A DNA stretch of 64,000 bases from an uncultured Gellertiella sp. (GCF_963457605.1 NZ_OY735139.1:2820001-2884000), one strand, 5' to 3'; shown: positions 51,709-62,260, counted from the stretch's first letter. Program-made: numbers and translations. Notes: a model not told the origin generated them from the sequence alone.

Positions 51709-51841
51709 TTCATGTCCCCGACATCCGATGTTCCTATCAATGATTTTTGGTATTCCCCATCCTTGACGCCGATCAAGGCAGTGCGGCTGCTCATGGTCCA
51801 TCATTACCGGGTGGATAGTCTTGCGCGGCGGGAGAATGGTC

Positions 51842-52816
51842 ATGAAGATCCGGTTTGATACGGTGCGGGTGGCCACCGAGCTGATGGCGCGGGCCCGAGC
51901 GTTGGCGACCATTCGCACCGCCGTTGTGCATCCCTGCAGTCCGGATGCGCTGGCAGGCGCGGTGGAGGCGGCGGCACTCGGGCTGATCGAGCCGGTTCTG
52001 GTCGGGCCGCTGGCGCGGATCAGGGCGGTCGCGGCAGAAGCGGGGCTGGACATTTCCCGGTTCGAGATGGTCGATGCCCCCTTCAGTCATGCCTCGGCAG
52101 CGCTGGCGGTCGGGCTTGCCAGGGATGGCCGGGTTCAGGCGCTGATGAAGGGCAGCCTGCATACGGATGAACTGATCGGCGAAGTGGTGAAGCGGGAAAA
52201 CGGGCTTCGCACTGAGCGGCGGATCAGCCATGTCTTTGCCATGGCCGACGACAGCTATCACAAGCCCTTCCTGATCACCGATGGCGCGATCAACATCGCG
52301 CCCGATCTGCTGACCAAGCGCGACATCCTGCAAAATGCGGTGGATTTTCTGGTCGGCATCAGCGAGGTGGCGATGGTGCCGAAGGTCGCGGTCCTCTCGG
52401 CGGTCGAAACGGTCAATCCGGCGATGCAGTCGACGGTCGATGCCGCCTGCCTGTCGAAAATGGCCGAGCGCGGCCAGATCCTTGGCGCACTCGTCGATGG
52501 ACCGCTGGCCTTCGACAATGCCATCAGCCGCACCGCCGCCGAGACCAAGGGCATCATCTCGAAGGTCGCGGGAGATGCGGATATCCTGCTGGTGCCGGAT
52601 CTGGAATCCGGCAACATGCTGGCCAAGCAGCTGGTCTTTCTGGGCGGAGCCGTCTCGGCAGGGCTCGTGCTCGGTGCCCGGCTGCCGATCATCCTCACCA
52701 GCCGTTCCGACGATATTGCCTCGCGCATGGGGTCGGCGGCGCTGGCCGTGCTGATGGCAGATGCGCAGGCAAGGGGACGGCTGGGTTTCCAGTCAGGGGT
52801 CAAACCGGGCACCTGA
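51842..52816 (+). CDS. pta: phosphate acetyl/butyryltransferase (short Pta)
   Basis: 324 residues, a stand-alone Pta domain: exchange between acetyl-CoA and acetyl phosphate. Visible: VQALMKGSLHTDELI, ADDSYHKPFLITDGAINIAP, KVAVLSAVETVNPAMQSTVDA, GALVDGPLAFDNAISRTAAETK and GLVLGARLPIILTSRSD, matching the phosphotransacetylase family. GGGAGA lies eight bases upstream of the chosen ATG; an in-frame ATG at 51836 is less well placed. No kinase gene is adjacent; ackA is at the other end of the window. Confidence 0.9.
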   Translation: MKIRFDTVRVATELMARARALATIRTAVVHPCSPDALAGAVEAAALGLIEPVLVGPLARIRAVAAEAGLDISRFEMVDAPFSHASAALAVGLARDGRVQALMKGSLHTDELIGEVVKRENGLRTERRISHVFAMADDSYHKPFLITDGAINIAPDLLTKRDILQNAVDFLVGISEVAMVPKVAVLSAVETVNPAMQSTVDAACLSKMAERGQILGALVDGPLAFDNAISRTAAETKGIISKVAGDADILLVPDLESGNMLAKQLVFLGGAVSAGLVLGARLPIILTSRSDDIASRMGSAALAVLMADAQARGRLGFQSGVKPGT

Positions 52817-53772
52817 GGGTGATCAGGGCTTCGGCCTGCGCGGTGTCCGTCTCTGTGCCATCGCATGAGTTTCTATCAAGGAACCCTGATATAAATGGTC
52901 CCGACATCCCGAGTTTGTCGACGCAGGATAAATTCTGTGGTGACCGAAGATGTTGTCGTGTGTCGCGCAAGGGCCCGGTCCCGATCTTCGCGGTGCTGCG
53001 TCTTGCCGTCGATGCCGGCCTTTGCAGGTGGCGGGAACTGGATGCCGCTGCAGGGTTCGCCAAGGGCAGAGATGAACCGGGGCGCAAAAACCAAAAGAGT
53101 GCGCCGGTTGCCCGGCACACCCCTTTCGCAACATATCATTTCCGCCGAATGATCGGGCTGCGTCCGCAGACTGTCTGGCGACACCCCCTGTGGAGCGAGG
53201 CCACCCCTATGCGTCATCGGTGTCCTGATGGATCCCGTCCGCCGACAGGATTTCTCAGTCTTTGCTCCGCCCCGACCGCTCCGTCAGAAAATGCGGATCT
53301 TGGCAGTCTTGCATTCCCATTGAATATTCAGCAGCAGCGACAGGGCCACAAGTGTGAGGGTGGTGATCAGCGCAACGCTCATTCCCAGAACAATCATTGT
53401 TCATGCCCTTTCCTGGACTTCATCTCCATCTGCCCGGTCAGGAATAGAGCTTGATGCTTGTCTCAAGCTTGCGCGAATTGGAATTCAATCCCCGGTGGAG
53501 TGTTTTGGGCGTTTCAGGTTGCATTCCGGCAGAATTGTTTCATTTAAATCGCAAGTGAGATAATCTTAACCTTCAGGCAAGGAATTAACCATAAACATTT
53601 AAGCAGACGTCGGAATGGGGTGTTGCGCCAATATCCCAGAGGGCATGAAGCCGCTCCGTCGTACCGGTTTCGATCCGGTATTCCTCCACACAGTATCGCA
53701 AATCCCGGATTGATCCTGGAGCACGCGCCCTCTCGCGACACGGCATTCGTCTGACGAATTGCGGTGCGCCCG
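52817..53772. other. 955-base gene-poor stretch
   Basis: No conserved protein seen apart from one possible short membrane peptide. The right part (53530-53600) is AT-rich, with TTTAAATCGCAAGTGAGA and TTAACCATAAACATTTAAG, and probably carries the promoter of the chemotaxis operon. The left part has several overlapping short frames on both strands without family likeness. Confidence 0.4.
53284..53397 (-). CDS. possible 37-residue single-helix membrane peptide
   Basis: Too short for most gene finders. It begins MIVLGMSVALITTLTLVALS, a good trans-membrane helix of ~22 residues, and ends LNIQWECKTAKIRIF, a basic cytosolic tail. AGGAAAGG lies nine bases upstream of the ATG, a decent ribosome site. 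No homologue is known to me. It could be a small membrane protein or chance; the combination of site and helix is the evidence. Confidence 0.35.
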   Translation of the reverse strand: MIVLGMSVALITTLTLVALSLLLNIQWECKTAKIRIF

Positions 53773-55506
53773 ATGCGCATACCCGACCGATCCGGCTTTC
53801 AGTTGAATTTAGCCGCCCGAAATCCGGGCGGGAACGGGGAACGGGGATCTGTCTTGGGGCACGAAACGGCATCCGATCAGGCGAGACGGGTACAGGCTGG
53901 CAGCCTGCGCGACCGCCTGCGCTTCGCGGGGCTTGATGCCGGGGCCTGCGAGCTGGTGCGCCACCATCGCCCCCTGTTGCAGCCGCTTGTCGAGGCAGGC
54001 CTGCGCGACCTCTTCCACCGTTTCCAGTCGCAGCCCGACGCGTCGGAAAACTTTGCCAGCGAACGCCAGATCGAGCGCCTGCATGATCTGATGTCCTCCC
54101 ATTGGGACGTGCTGACGGACGCAAGGTTCGACAGTCTCTATGCCGAGCGCATCAAGGTGCTTGCCGATGCGGAAAGCAAGATGGGGCTGGACCCGCGCTG
54201 GCACATGGCCGGCCATGCGGTGGTGCTGGAACATCTCGTCACCGGCCTGCTTGGTGCGGCCGGCGGCCGGGGTTGGTTCGGCGCGGCGCGCAAGAGGGCC
54301 GCCGAAATGCGCGAGGTCATTCAGGTGGTCACCCGCCTTGCGATGGTGGATGCCGAAATTGCGGTGTCGTTGCGCTTCAACGACTTGCGCCGCGCCCATC
54401 GCGAAGACCTGACATCTGCCCATCAAAACGAGCAGGCGGAAGTCCACCGGTTGTTTGCCGATGTGTTTGCAGCCCTCAACGGTGGCGACCTCGCTGCCGG
54501 CATGCCGCATGATGTGCCCGAGGCCTATGGTGGCCTTGCCAGCGACCTCACCGGTTCACTCGAGGCGCTTTGCCAGACTTTCCAGACCCTGTCCGATACG
54601 ACCATTGCGGCCGAGAGTGGCATCCGGGGCATCGCCGAACAGGCACGCAGCCTGTCGCGCAACACGGTTGCCGATGGACAGGCGCTGGAAGGAACGCTCG
54701 CAACGCTTGCCGAAATCGCCGCCAAGGTGCGCGAAAACGTCCAGTCCACCAGGGCGGCGGAAAGCGTTTCGGCAGAGACCCGCCGCGCCGCCGAGGAAAG
54801 TGGCGAGATTGTCGGACGCGCCCGCGAAGCGATGGCCGATATCGAAAGTTCGGCGGAACAGATCGGCCGGATCATCGGCGTGATCGACGAAATTGCCTTC
54901 CAGACCAACCTTCTCGCCCTGAATGCCGGCATCGAGGCGGCGCGGGCCGGTGACAGCGGTCGCGGCTTTGCGGTCGTGGCGCAGGAAGTGCGGGCGCTCG
55001 CCCAGCGCTCCGCCGATGCGGCCCGCGAAATCAAGACACTGGTTACCGGCACCAAGGCGCAGGTGGATGAAGGCGTGCAGATGGTTGCCCGCACCCAGGA
55101 TGCCATCGGTTCGATCGTCTCGCAGGTTACCCTGATCAACGGCGCGATTGCCGACATTGCCCGGGAAACCGGTGAGCAGGCAATGGGCCTTGGCCTTGTC
55201 ACCCGCACCATCGGCGATATCGGTGGCAGGCTGTCCGGCCACGGACAGGATGCGATCCGGACCGGGGACGAGGCCGACCGGCTGCACACCGTCATCCTGG
55301 AGCTCGGCAAGACCGTGCGGGCGTTTCGCATCGAGCGGCAGGCGGCGCAGGCGCGGCCAGCGGCTGTGAGATCCCTTTACCATGAACCGAAGGCGCAACC
55401 AAATGCGGTTCAGCGCGACCGGCACGACGCCGCCAGCTTGCCGGATGACGGCATCGAGGGCGGTTCATTCCAGTTACCAGCCTACCTCTCGGCACTCGGG
55501 AGATGA
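53773..55506 (+). CDS. soluble globin-coupled chemoreceptor (IcpA-like methyl-accepting protein)
   Basis: About 577 residues, without membrane helices, first gene of the chemotaxis operon, as icpA is in Sinorhizobium and Rhizobium. The N-terminal ~170 residues form a protoglobin-type sensor ([13 protein letters not shown] region, [18 protein letters not shown], the His-bearing [19 protein letters not shown] and [17 protein letters not shown]). Then comes a linker, then the signalling domain with the tip [20 protein letters not shown] and the conserved EAARAG. No C-terminal CheR-docking pentapeptide (ends YLSALGR). Start uncertain: GTG 53764, ATG 53773, or TTG 53854 after GGGGATCTGTC. Confidence 0.88.
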   Translation: MRIPDRSGFQLNLAARNPGGNGERGSVLGHETASDQARRVQAGSLRDRLRFAGLDAGACELVRHHRPLLQPLVEAGLRDLFHRFQSQPDASENFASERQIERLHDLMSSHWDVLTDARFDSLYAERIKVLADAESKMGLDPRWHMAGHAVVLEHLVTGLLGAAGGRGWFGAARKRAAEMREVIQVVTRLAMVDAEIAVSLRFNDLRRAHREDLTSAHQNEQAEVHRLFADVFAALNGGDLAAGMPHDVPEAYGGLASDLTGSLEALCQTFQTLSDTTIAAESGIRGIAEQARSLSRNTVADGQALEGTLATLAEIAAKVRENVQSTRAAESVSAETRRAAEESGEIVGRAREAMADIESSAEQIGRIIGVIDEIAFQTNLLALNAGIEAARAGDSGRGFAVVAQEVRALAQRSADAAREIKTLVTGTKAQVDEGVQMVARTQDAIGSIVSQVTLINGAIADIARETGEQAMGLGLVTRTIGDIGGRLSGHGQDAIRTGDEADRLHTVILELGKTVRAFRIERQAAQARPAAVRSLYHEPKAQPNAVQRDRHDAASLPDDGIEGGSFQLPAYLSALGR

Positions 55507-55549
55507 ACCATGCATTACACACCGAACCAAACAGGCAAGGATTGATCTG

Positions 55550-55840
55550 ATGGCGGCAAATGGCAGTGCCCAAAATCTCAAACTGAACCCGGTGCTCGAC
55601 CTCAACGAGGCCGTGGGACTGCATGGCCAGCTCTCGGCCCTCAGGGGCCATGATCTTCTGGTCGATGCCACGGGTGTAGAGCGTTGCGGCACCCAGTGCA
55701 TCCAGGTGCTGATGTCGGCGGCCCGTACCTGGGACGAAGACCGCAAGTCCTATCATTTTGCCGGCGTTTCCGACGCCTTCGAAAAAACCGCGCAGCTCAT
55801 CGGCATCAATTTTGACCATCTGCTTGCCAAGGAGATTTAA
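55550..55840 (+). CDS. cheS: CheS-like STAS-domain protein
   Basis: 96 residues. The pattern LNPVLDLNEAVGLHGQLSAL, DLLVDATGVERCGTQCIQVL and FAGVSDAFEKTAQLIGI is that of a STAS fold. Second gene in the operon, the position of cheS in S. meliloti, whose product binds CheA and speeds CheY1 dephosphorylation (family knowledge). Four bases separate it from cheY1. Confidence 0.85.
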   Translation: MAANGSAQNLKLNPVLDLNEAVGLHGQLSALRGHDLLVDATGVERCGTQCIQVLMSAARTWDEDRKSYHFAGVSDAFEKTAQLIGINFDHLLAKEI

Positions 55841-55844
55841 TCAA

Positions 55845-56210
55845 ATGAAGAAAAAAGTCCTCACCGTGGATGATTCAAGGACCATCCGCAACATGCTGCT
55901 CGTCACCCTCAACAATGCGGGTTTCGAGACCATTCAGGCCGAAGACGGCATCGAAGGGCTCGAGGTTCTCGAGGAAGCCAATCCCGATGTCATCGTCACC
56001 GATATCAACATGCCGCGCCTTGATGGTTTCGGCTTCATCGAGGGCGTGCGCCGCAACGAGAAGTATCGCGCCATCCCGATCCTGGTGCTGACCACGGAAA
56101 GCGATGCGGAAAAGAAGAACCGCGCCCGCCAGGCCGGTGCGACCGGCTGGATCGTCAAGCCCTTTGATCCGACCAAACTGATCGATGCCATCGAGCGTGT
56201 AACCGCCTAA
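55845..56210 (+). CDS. cheY1: chemotaxis response regulator CheY1
   Basis: 121-residue single receiver domain. Acidic pocket Asp9/Asp10, phosphorylation site Asp53 in IVTDINMPRLDG, Thr in LTTES, and Lys in IVKPFDP complete the active site. In S. meliloti CheY1 acts as a phosphate sink for CheA, with CheY2 the flagellar controller. Immediately before cheA. Confidence 0.94.
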   Translation: MKKKVLTVDDSRTIRNMLLVTLNNAGFETIQAEDGIEGLEVLEEANPDVIVTDINMPRLDGFGFIEGVRRNEKYRAIPILVLTTESDAEKKNRARQAGATGWIVKPFDPTKLIDAIERVTA

Positions 56211-56224
56211 CGGGATTTACTCCT

Positions 56225-58510
56225 ATGGATATGAACGAAATCAAAGAGATCTTCTTTCAGGAATGCGAGGAACAGCTCGCCGAACTGGAATCCGGTCTTC
56301 TGAAGCTGAATGACGGTGATCGTGATCCTGAAACGGTCAATGCCGTTTTTCGCGCCGTTCACTCCATCAAGGGCGGGGCCGGCGCCTTCGGTCTCGATGA
56401 CCTGGTCGCCTTTGCCCACGTGTTCGAAACCACACTCGATTGCGTTCGATCCAACAAGCTGGAACCCAATCAGGACGTCCTGAAGGTGATGCTGAAATCG
56501 GCGGACGTGCTGGCCGACCTCACCAATGCCGCCCGCGATGGCGGCACTGTCGACGAATCCCGCAGCCGGGCACTGGTCAAGGAACTGGAGGCACTGGCCA
56601 ATGGTCAGCCATTGCCCTCCTCTGCCCATGGCGAGGCTCCGGCCCCGGCGGTGGTCCCCGCCAAGGCTGCGCCGCCACCTGCGGCACCTGCCGCAACGGA
56701 TGCGAGCGGTTTCCAGCCGATCCCGTTTTCCTTCGACGATTTCGGCGGGGAAGAGCCGGTCAAGGAAATCCCGGCCTTCGAGGTGATCTTCAAGCCCCGT
56801 TCGGACCTCTATGCCAAGGGCAATGACGCCACCCTGCTCTTGCGGGATCTCTCCCGTATCGGCGAGATGACGATCTTCTGCAACACCGATACGCTGCCGA
56901 CCCTCGACCGTCTCGATCCGGAAGCCGCCTATTTCCACTGGGTCATCTCGATTGCCACGGAAAAGGGCGAGGAAGGCATTCGCACCGTCTTCGAATTTGC
57001 CGAATGGGACTGCGACCTGCAGGTCAAGCCGCTGGCCGAAGCGGTCGTCAACGACGACCAGCCGATGGTGCCGATCCCCTTCGATCTGTCGATCCTCGAT
57101 GACGAGGCCTCCGCTGGCCCGGCGCAGGAAACCGAAGCCGCACCGTCGATCGCCGCCGAGACGGTCGCTGCCGCCGAAGCCGCAAGTGCCGTCGTCGAAG
57201 CGGTCAACTCCGCCGTTTCGGCCCGGGCCGAAAAGAAGGAAACGCCCGCCGCTGCCGCCGCTGCGGCTGCCGCCGCCAACAATGCCAGCAATGCCGCGGG
57301 CATTGCCCAGACGATCCGCGTCGATCTCGATCGCGTCGACCGGCTGATCAACCTTGTCGGCGAACTGGTGATCAACCAGGCGATGCTGTCGCAGAGCGTC
57401 ATCGAGAATGACAATAACGGGGCTTCCTCGATCAACATGGGGCTCGAGGAACTCCAGCAGCTGACCCGGGAAATCCAGGACAGCGTGATGGCGATCCGCG
57501 CCCAGCCGGTCAAGCCGGTGTTCCAGCGCATGTCGCGCATCGTCCGCGAAATCGCCGACATGACCGGCAAGTCGATCCGGCTGATCACCGAGGGTGAAAA
57601 TACCGAGGTGGACAAGACGGTGATCGACAAGCTCGCCGAGCCGCTGACCCACATGATCCGCAACGCCGTCGACCATGGTGTCGAGACGCCGGAAAAGCGC
57701 ATCTCCATCGGCAAGAATCCCGAAGGCACCGTGCGCCTGACGGCAAAGCACCGCTCGGGCCGCATCCTGATCGAACTTGCCGACGATGGCGCCGGCATCA
57801 ATCGCGAGCGGGTTCGCCAGAAGGCCATCGACAACGACCTGATCAGCGCCGATGCCAACCTGTCGGACGAGGAAATCGACAACCTGATCTTCCTGCCGGG
57901 CTTCTCCACGGCGGAAAAACTGTCCGACATTTCCGGTCGCGGCGTCGGCATGGATGTGGTCAAGCGCTCGATCCAGGCACTCGGCGGCCGCATCAACATC
58001 TCGTCGAAGCCCGGCCAGGGGTCGGTCTTCACCATGAGCCTGCCGCTGACGCTTGCCGTACTGGATGGCATGGTGGTGACAGTTGCCGGCCAGACGCTGG
58101 TGGTGCCGCTGACGGCCATCGTCGAGACGTTGCAGCCCGAAGCCGCGGCGATCCATTCCTTCGGTGCCAACCAGCGGCTGATCTCGATCCGCAACAGCTT
58201 CTGCCCGCTGGTGGATGTCGGCCGTATCCTGAATTTCCGCGCCACCCAGGCCAATCCCGTCGACGGGGTGGCGCTGCTGGTGGAATCGGAAGGCGGCGGC
58301 CAGCGCGCCCTGATGGTCGATGCGATCCAGGGCCAGCGCCAGGTCGTCATCAAGAGCCTTGAAGCCAACTATACCCACGTGCCAGGCATTGCCGCGGCCA
58401 CCATTCTGGGAGATGGCCGCGTGGCCCTCATCCTCGATGTGGATGCTGTCGTCGCTGCCTCGCGCGGCCAGTCCCTCCGACCCGAAATGACCTTTGCATC
58501 TGCTGGATAA
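56225..58510 (+). CDS. cheA: chemotaxis histidine kinase CheA
   Basis: 761 residues. P1 HPt domain with phosphorylatable His46 in FRAVHSIKGGAGAF. A long Ala/Pro-rich and acidic region with P2-like parts lies between about 130 and 350. P3 dimer helices are near VDRVDRLINLVGELVINQ. P4 ATPase has N-box HMIRNAVDHGVETPEKR, then ADDGAGINRERV and GRGVGMDVVKRSIQALGG. P5 is the CheW-like end (VTVAGQTLVVPLTAIVETL). All catalytic parts are present. Confidence 0.96.
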   Translation: MDMNEIKEIFFQECEEQLAELESGLLKLNDGDRDPETVNAVFRAVHSIKGGAGAFGLDDLVAFAHVFETTLDCVRSNKLEPNQDVLKVMLKSADVLADLTNAARDGGTVDESRSRALVKELEALANGQPLPSSAHGEAPAPAVVPAKAAPPPAAPAATDASGFQPIPFSFDDFGGEEPVKEIPAFEVIFKPRSDLYAKGNDATLLLRDLSRIGEMTIFCNTDTLPTLDRLDPEAAYFHWVISIATEKGEEGIRTVFEFAEWDCDLQVKPLAEAVVNDDQPMVPIPFDLSILDDEASAGPAQETEAAPSIAAETVAAAEAASAVVEAVNSAVSARAEKKETPAAAAAAAAAANNASNAAGIAQTIRVDLDRVDRLINLVGELVINQAMLSQSVIENDNNGASSINMGLEELQQLTREIQDSVMAIRAQPVKPVFQRMSRIVREIADMTGKSIRLITEGENTEVDKTVIDKLAEPLTHMIRNAVDHGVETPEKRISIGKNPEGTVRLTAKHRSGRILIELADDGAGINRERVRQKAIDNDLISADANLSDEEIDNLIFLPGFSTAEKLSDISGRGVGMDVVKRSIQALGGRINISSKPGQGSVFTMSLPLTLAVLDGMVVTVAGQTLVVPLTAIVETLQPEAAAIHSFGANQRLISIRNSFCPLVDVGRILNFRATQANPVDGVALLVESEGGGQRALMVDAIQGQRQVVIKSLEANYTHVPGIAAATILGDGRVALILDVDAVVAASRGQSLRPEMTFASAG

Positions 58511-58513
58511 GTC

Positions 58514-58981
58514 ATGTCGTACATCGCCAAAAATCTGCATCAGGGAAGCCGCGAACTGATCGCGTTCCGCATTGGAGACCAGGAGTTCTCGGTAAATATC
58601 ATGTCGGTCCGGGAGATCCGTGGATGGACGCCCGCAACCGCACTGCCGCATTCGCCGCCCTACATGCTGGGCGTCATCAATCTGCGCGGTGCCGTGCTGC
58701 CCATCCTCGATCTCTCTGCCCGGCTCGGCATGAAGCCTGCGGAGCCGACCGCGCGCCACGTCATCATCGTTGCCCAGGTCAAGACCAGAATAGTCGGTCT
58801 GCTGGTGGATGCGGTTTCCGACATCCTGACCGTGACCGACGAGACGATCCAGCCGACACCGGAAGTGTCGTCTGAACTGGAACGACAATTCGCCAGGGGC
58901 ATCCTGGCAATCGACAGGCGGATGATCTGCCTGCTCGAACTGGAAGCCCTGTTTGCCGATACCGAAAGTGAAGCTGCATGA
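58514..58981 (+). CDS. cheW: chemotaxis adaptor CheW
   Basis: 155 residues: [43 protein letters not shown] and [12 protein letters not shown], the two SH3-like lobes of CheW. Couples receptors to CheA. Overlaps the cheR start by four bases. Its place inside the operon fits Sinorhizobium/Rhizobium rather than Agrobacterium order. Confidence 0.95.
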   Translation: MSYIAKNLHQGSRELIAFRIGDQEFSVNIMSVREIRGWTPATALPHSPPYMLGVINLRGAVLPILDLSARLGMKPAEPTARHVIIVAQVKTRIVGLLVDAVSDILTVTDETIQPTPEVSSELERQFARGILAIDRRMICLLELEALFADTESEAA

Positions 58982-59880
58982 GCGCCTTGAGTACAAGTGA
59001 TCTGAGACAGAACCCGGACGAGGTCATGGCCAGCGGGGAATATCCGCTGACGCGCCGCGATCTCGCGCAGATCGCGTCGATGATCTATTCGGATGCGGGT
59101 ATCTTCCTCAACGATTCCAAGGCGTCGCTGGTCTATTCCCGGCTGTCGAAGCATATCAGGCAGCTGGGCTTGCGGGGGTTCCGCGACTATTGCGATCTCG
59201 TCAGTTCGCCGGCAGGTGCTGCGGAACGCAAGGAAATGCTGTCGTTCCTCACCACCAATTTCACCCGCTTCTTCCGGGAAAACCACCATTTCGAACATCT
59301 GAAGAACGAGGTACTGCCCGATCTGATCGCCAAGGCCAAGAGCGGTGGACGCGTGCGCATCTGGTCTGCGGCCTGTTCCGACGGACAGGAGCCCTATTCG
59401 ATCGCGCTGACGCTGCTGTCGGCCCTGCCCAATGTCGCCGAGTACGACATCAAGATCCTGGCGACCGATATCGATCCGAAGATCCTGGCGCTGGCGCGCG
59501 CCGGTGCCTATGACGAAACCGCGCTTGAAACCGTCTCCCAGCCGATGCGCAAGCAGTGGTTTTCCGAGACCACCATCCAGGGGCGCCGCAAGTGGCAGGT
59601 GGATGACAAGGTCAAGCGGCTGATCACCTTCAACGAGCTCAACCTTCTCGCGGCATGGCCCTTCAAGGGACCGTTCGACGCGATCTTCTGCCGCAACGTG
59701 GTGATCTATTTCGATGAGCCGACCCAGATCAAGATCTGGTCGCGCTTTGCCGAAAACCTGCCGGTCGGCGGACATCTCTATATCGGTCATTCCGAGCGGG
59801 TTGCGGGGGACGCAAAGGACCTCTTCGACAATATCGGCATCACCACCTACCGCTATATCGGCAAGGGAGGCAAACGCTGA
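58978..59880 (+). CDS. cheR: chemotaxis methyltransferase CheR
   Basis: 300 residues. N-terminal helical domain ([20 protein letters not shown]) and SAM-binding domain ([56 protein letters not shown]). Methylates glutamates on receptors using S-adenosylmethionine. The receptor in this operon lacks a tethering pentapeptide. ATG overlaps cheW stop. Confidence 0.95.
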   Translation: MSALSTSDLRQNPDEVMASGEYPLTRRDLAQIASMIYSDAGIFLNDSKASLVYSRLSKHIRQLGLRGFRDYCDLVSSPAGAAERKEMLSFLTTNFTRFFRENHHFEHLKNEVLPDLIAKAKSGGRVRIWSAACSDGQEPYSIALTLLSALPNVAEYDIKILATDIDPKILALARAGAYDETALETVSQPMRKQWFSETTIQGRRKWQVDDKVKRLITFNELNLLAAWPFKGPFDAIFCRNVVIYFDEPTQIKIWSRFAENLPVGGHLYIGHSERVAGDAKDLFDNIGITTYRYIGKGGKR

Positions 59881-60917
59881 TGGCACCTGCAAGGGTTCTG
59901 GTTGTCGATGATTCCCCCACCATGCGCGGCCTGATCACCGCCGTGCTGCGCTCCGATCCTGACGTGAACGTCATCGGCCAGGCGGGCGATGCGCTGGAAG
60001 CGCGCGAGGCGATCAAGCAGCTCAATCCCGATGTCGTCACCCTCGACATCGAAATGCCGAACATGAACGGCCTCGATTTTCTCGAGCGCATCATGCGGCT
60101 TCGTCCTATGCCTGTGATCATGGTGTCGAGCCTCACCCATCGCGGTGCGGAAGCAACCCTGGCGGCGCTTGAAATCGGCGCCTTCGACTGCGTCAGCAAG
60201 CCGGGCCCGGGCGAACCCCGTCCCTTCTTCGATCTCGCCGAGAAGGTAAAGGCCGCCGCCAGGTCCAGCCGCCAGCACGTGCGCGGCGCAGCCGTGGCGG
60301 CGCCTGCCAAGGCTGCGGACTATCGCGTCGGACGCAAGATCGTCGCCATCGGGTCTTCGACCGGTGGCGTCGAGGCGCTGATCACGGTGCTGCAGAATTT
60401 CCCGGCCAATTGTCCGCCGACAGTCATCACCCAGCATATGCCGCCAACCTTTACCCGCAGCTTCGCCGAGCGCCTGAACCGCCTGTGCCAGCCGGTGGTC
60501 CAGGAGGCCACCGACGGCGCGCGGCTCGAGATCGGCAGGGTCTACCTTGCCCCGGGCGGCGAACGGCATTTGCAAATCACCAATTCCTCCGCGCCCTGCT
60601 GCCGCCTTGTCGAGCGGGATCCCGTCAATGGTCACCGGCCATCGGTAGATGTGCTGTTTGATTCGGTGGCGGAACTCGCCGGCCGCAATGCGGTGGGCGT
60701 CATCCTGACCGGCATGGGACGGGACGGTGCGGCGGGATTGCTCAAGATGCGGCACGCGGGTGCCCGCACGCTTGGGCAGAACGAGAAGACCTGCGTTGTC
60801 TACGGGATGCCAAGGGTTGCCCATGAACTCGGTGCCGTGGAGCAGCAACTCCCGCTTGGATCCATCGGGGAAGAAATCTTAAAACTGACAGCCGCCCGAA
60901 AAGAAGGGAGCGAATAA
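59880..60917 (+). CDS. cheB: chemotaxis methylesterase CheB
   Basis: 345 residues. Receiver domain with Asp56 in [15 protein letters not shown], linker, and catalytic esterase domain: Ser in [11 protein letters not shown], His in [17 protein letters not shown] and Asp in [13 protein letters not shown]. Start overlaps the cheR stop (TGATG). Demethylates/deamidates receptors. Confidence 0.95.
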   Translation: MAPARVLVVDDSPTMRGLITAVLRSDPDVNVIGQAGDALEAREAIKQLNPDVVTLDIEMPNMNGLDFLERIMRLRPMPVIMVSSLTHRGAEATLAALEIGAFDCVSKPGPGEPRPFFDLAEKVKAAARSSRQHVRGAAVAAPAKAADYRVGRKIVAIGSSTGGVEALITVLQNFPANCPPTVITQHMPPTFTRSFAERLNRLCQPVVQEATDGARLEIGRVYLAPGGERHLQITNSSAPCCRLVERDPVNGHRPSVDVLFDSVAELAGRNAVGVILTGMGRDGAAGLLKMRHAGARTLGQNEKTCVVYGMPRVAHELGAVEQQLPLGSIGEEILKLTAARKEGSE

Positions 60918-61307
60918 ATGTCTCTGGCCGAGAAAATCAAGGTCCTGATCGTTGACGATCAGGTGACCAGCCGACTGCTTCTCAGCGATGCGCTGACGCA
61001 GCTGGGCTTCAAGCAGATCACCGCCGCCGGTGATGGCGAGCAGGGAATGAAGATCATGGAGCAGCAGCCCCATCATCTCGTCATCTCCGACTTCAACATG
61101 CCGAAGATGGATGGCATCGGGTTGTTGCAGGCGGTGCGCGCCAATCCGGCCACCAAGAAGGCCGCCTTCATCATCCTGACCGCCCAGGGCGACCGGGCGC
61201 TGGTGACCAAGGCCGCCCAGCTCGGTGCCAACAATGTTCTGGCCAAGCCCTTCACCATCGAAAAGATGAAGGCGGCCATCGAAGCCGTATTCGGAGCGTT
61301 GAAATGA
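60918..61307 (+). CDS. cheY2: chemotaxis response regulator CheY2
   Basis: 129-residue receiver. Asp13/Asp14 pair, phospho-site Asp58 in [11 protein letters not shown], Thr in LTAQGDR and Lys in LAKPFTI are present. Starts right after the cheB stop and ends in an ATGA overlap with cheD. By analogy with S. meliloti this is the main motor-acting CheY. Confidence 0.94.
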   Translation: MSLAEKIKVLIVDDQVTSRLLLSDALTQLGFKQITAAGDGEQGMKIMEQQPHHLVISDFNMPKMDGIGLLQAVRANPATKKAAFIILTAQGDRALVTKAAQLGANNVLAKPFTIEKMKAAIEAVFGALK

Positions 61308-61858
61308 CAGTCGAAGCAGCATCCAAAAGGGTCAATATCATTCAGGGCGAGTACAAGGTCATCACTGACCCGAATGTGGTCCTGACGACCATTCTTGGAT
61401 CCTGCGTGGCTGCCTGCATGCGCGATCCCGTCGCCGGTGTCGGCGGGATGAACCATTTTCTGCTGCCTGGGTCCGCTTCCGCAATGGCTGGAGGGGGAGA
61501 TGCGACCCGCTATGGCGTGCATCTGATGGAGCTTCTGATCAACGGTCTCCTGAAGCAGGGTGCGCGTCGCGACCGGCTGGAGGCCAAGATCTTCGGCGGC
61601 GCAAAGACGATTGCCACCTTCTCCAATGTCGGCGAGCAGAATGCCCAGTTTGCCACGCAGTTCCTGCGGGATGAAGGCATTCCGATTGTCGGCTCGAGCA
61701 CCGGTGGCGAATTCGGGCGCAAGCTGGAATTCTGGCCGATCAGTGGCAGGGCCCGGCAATATCCGCTGACCGGCGCGGAAACCCAGAAGACGGTGGCCCA
61801 GGAACAGCGCCCGGCACCGGTCGCAAAGCCGGTCGACAACACGATCGAATTCTTCTGA
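61304..61858 (+). CDS. cheD: chemoreceptor glutamine deamidase CheD
   Basis: 184 residues. Catalytic Cys34 in [13 protein letters not shown], His in [10 protein letters not shown], and Thr in [13 protein letters not shown] fit the CheD family. Overlaps cheY2 by four bases. Deamidates receptor glutamines. Confidence 0.93.
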   Translation: MTVEAASKRVNIIQGEYKVITDPNVVLTTILGSCVAACMRDPVAGVGGMNHFLLPGSASAMAGGGDATRYGVHLMELLINGLLKQGARRDRLEAKIFGGAKTIATFSNVGEQNAQFATQFLRDEGIPIVGSSTGGEFGRKLEFWPISGRARQYPLTGAETQKTVAQEQRPAPVAKPVDNTIEFF

Positions 61859-61891
61859 AATACCGGTTTCGCGGATTTCAAAGAGTGTTAA

Positions 61892-62260
61892 ATGGAGCAG
61901 GACATGGATGAGGCATTGCCTGAAGTACTAATGCGCATTGTCTCGGAATTGCACGATGTTGCCTATCTGATCGAGCGCATCGAGCCGCAGCTCCTCGACC
62001 TTGTCGATGAGACGGCCGGCCAGTCCCCCGACTGCATGAAGGTCCTGCAAGGCATCGACCTTGCCGTGCAGAAGACGCGGGGGCTCGCCGAATTCATCGA
62101 TACCGTGACCGCCAATATCTCGGATGACTGGGTGGTGGACGTCAGCACGGCGGTCAATCTGGTCAAGCTTGCCGATATGCAAAAGGCACTGGCCGGGGCC
62201 ATGCGGCACGGCCATTCACAACCTTTGAGCAAGGCTGCGGGGGATTTCGACTTCTTTTGA
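61892..62260 (+). CDS. cheT: CheT-like protein
   Basis: 122 residues, all helical, last gene of the che operon, where S. meliloti has cheT. A DxxxQ motif (IDLAVQKTRGLAEF), the catalytic pattern of CheZ-type CheY phosphatases, is visible around residues 57-61. The C terminus ends in AAGDFDFF, reminiscent of the CheZ tail that binds CheY. Role in CheY dephosphorylation follows from the published family and the motif; not proven here. Confidence 0.8.
   Translation: MEQDMDEALPEVLMRIVSELHDVAYLIERIEPQLLDLVDETAGQSPDCMKVLQGIDLAVQKTRGLAEFIDTVTANISDDWVVDVSTAVNLVKLADMQKALAGAMRHGHSQPLSKAAGDFDFF

Noticed and set aside
56207-58996. 929-codon minus-strand frame opposite cheA and cheW
   Set aside because: Gln/Arg/Asp-rich antisense shadow across two real genes.
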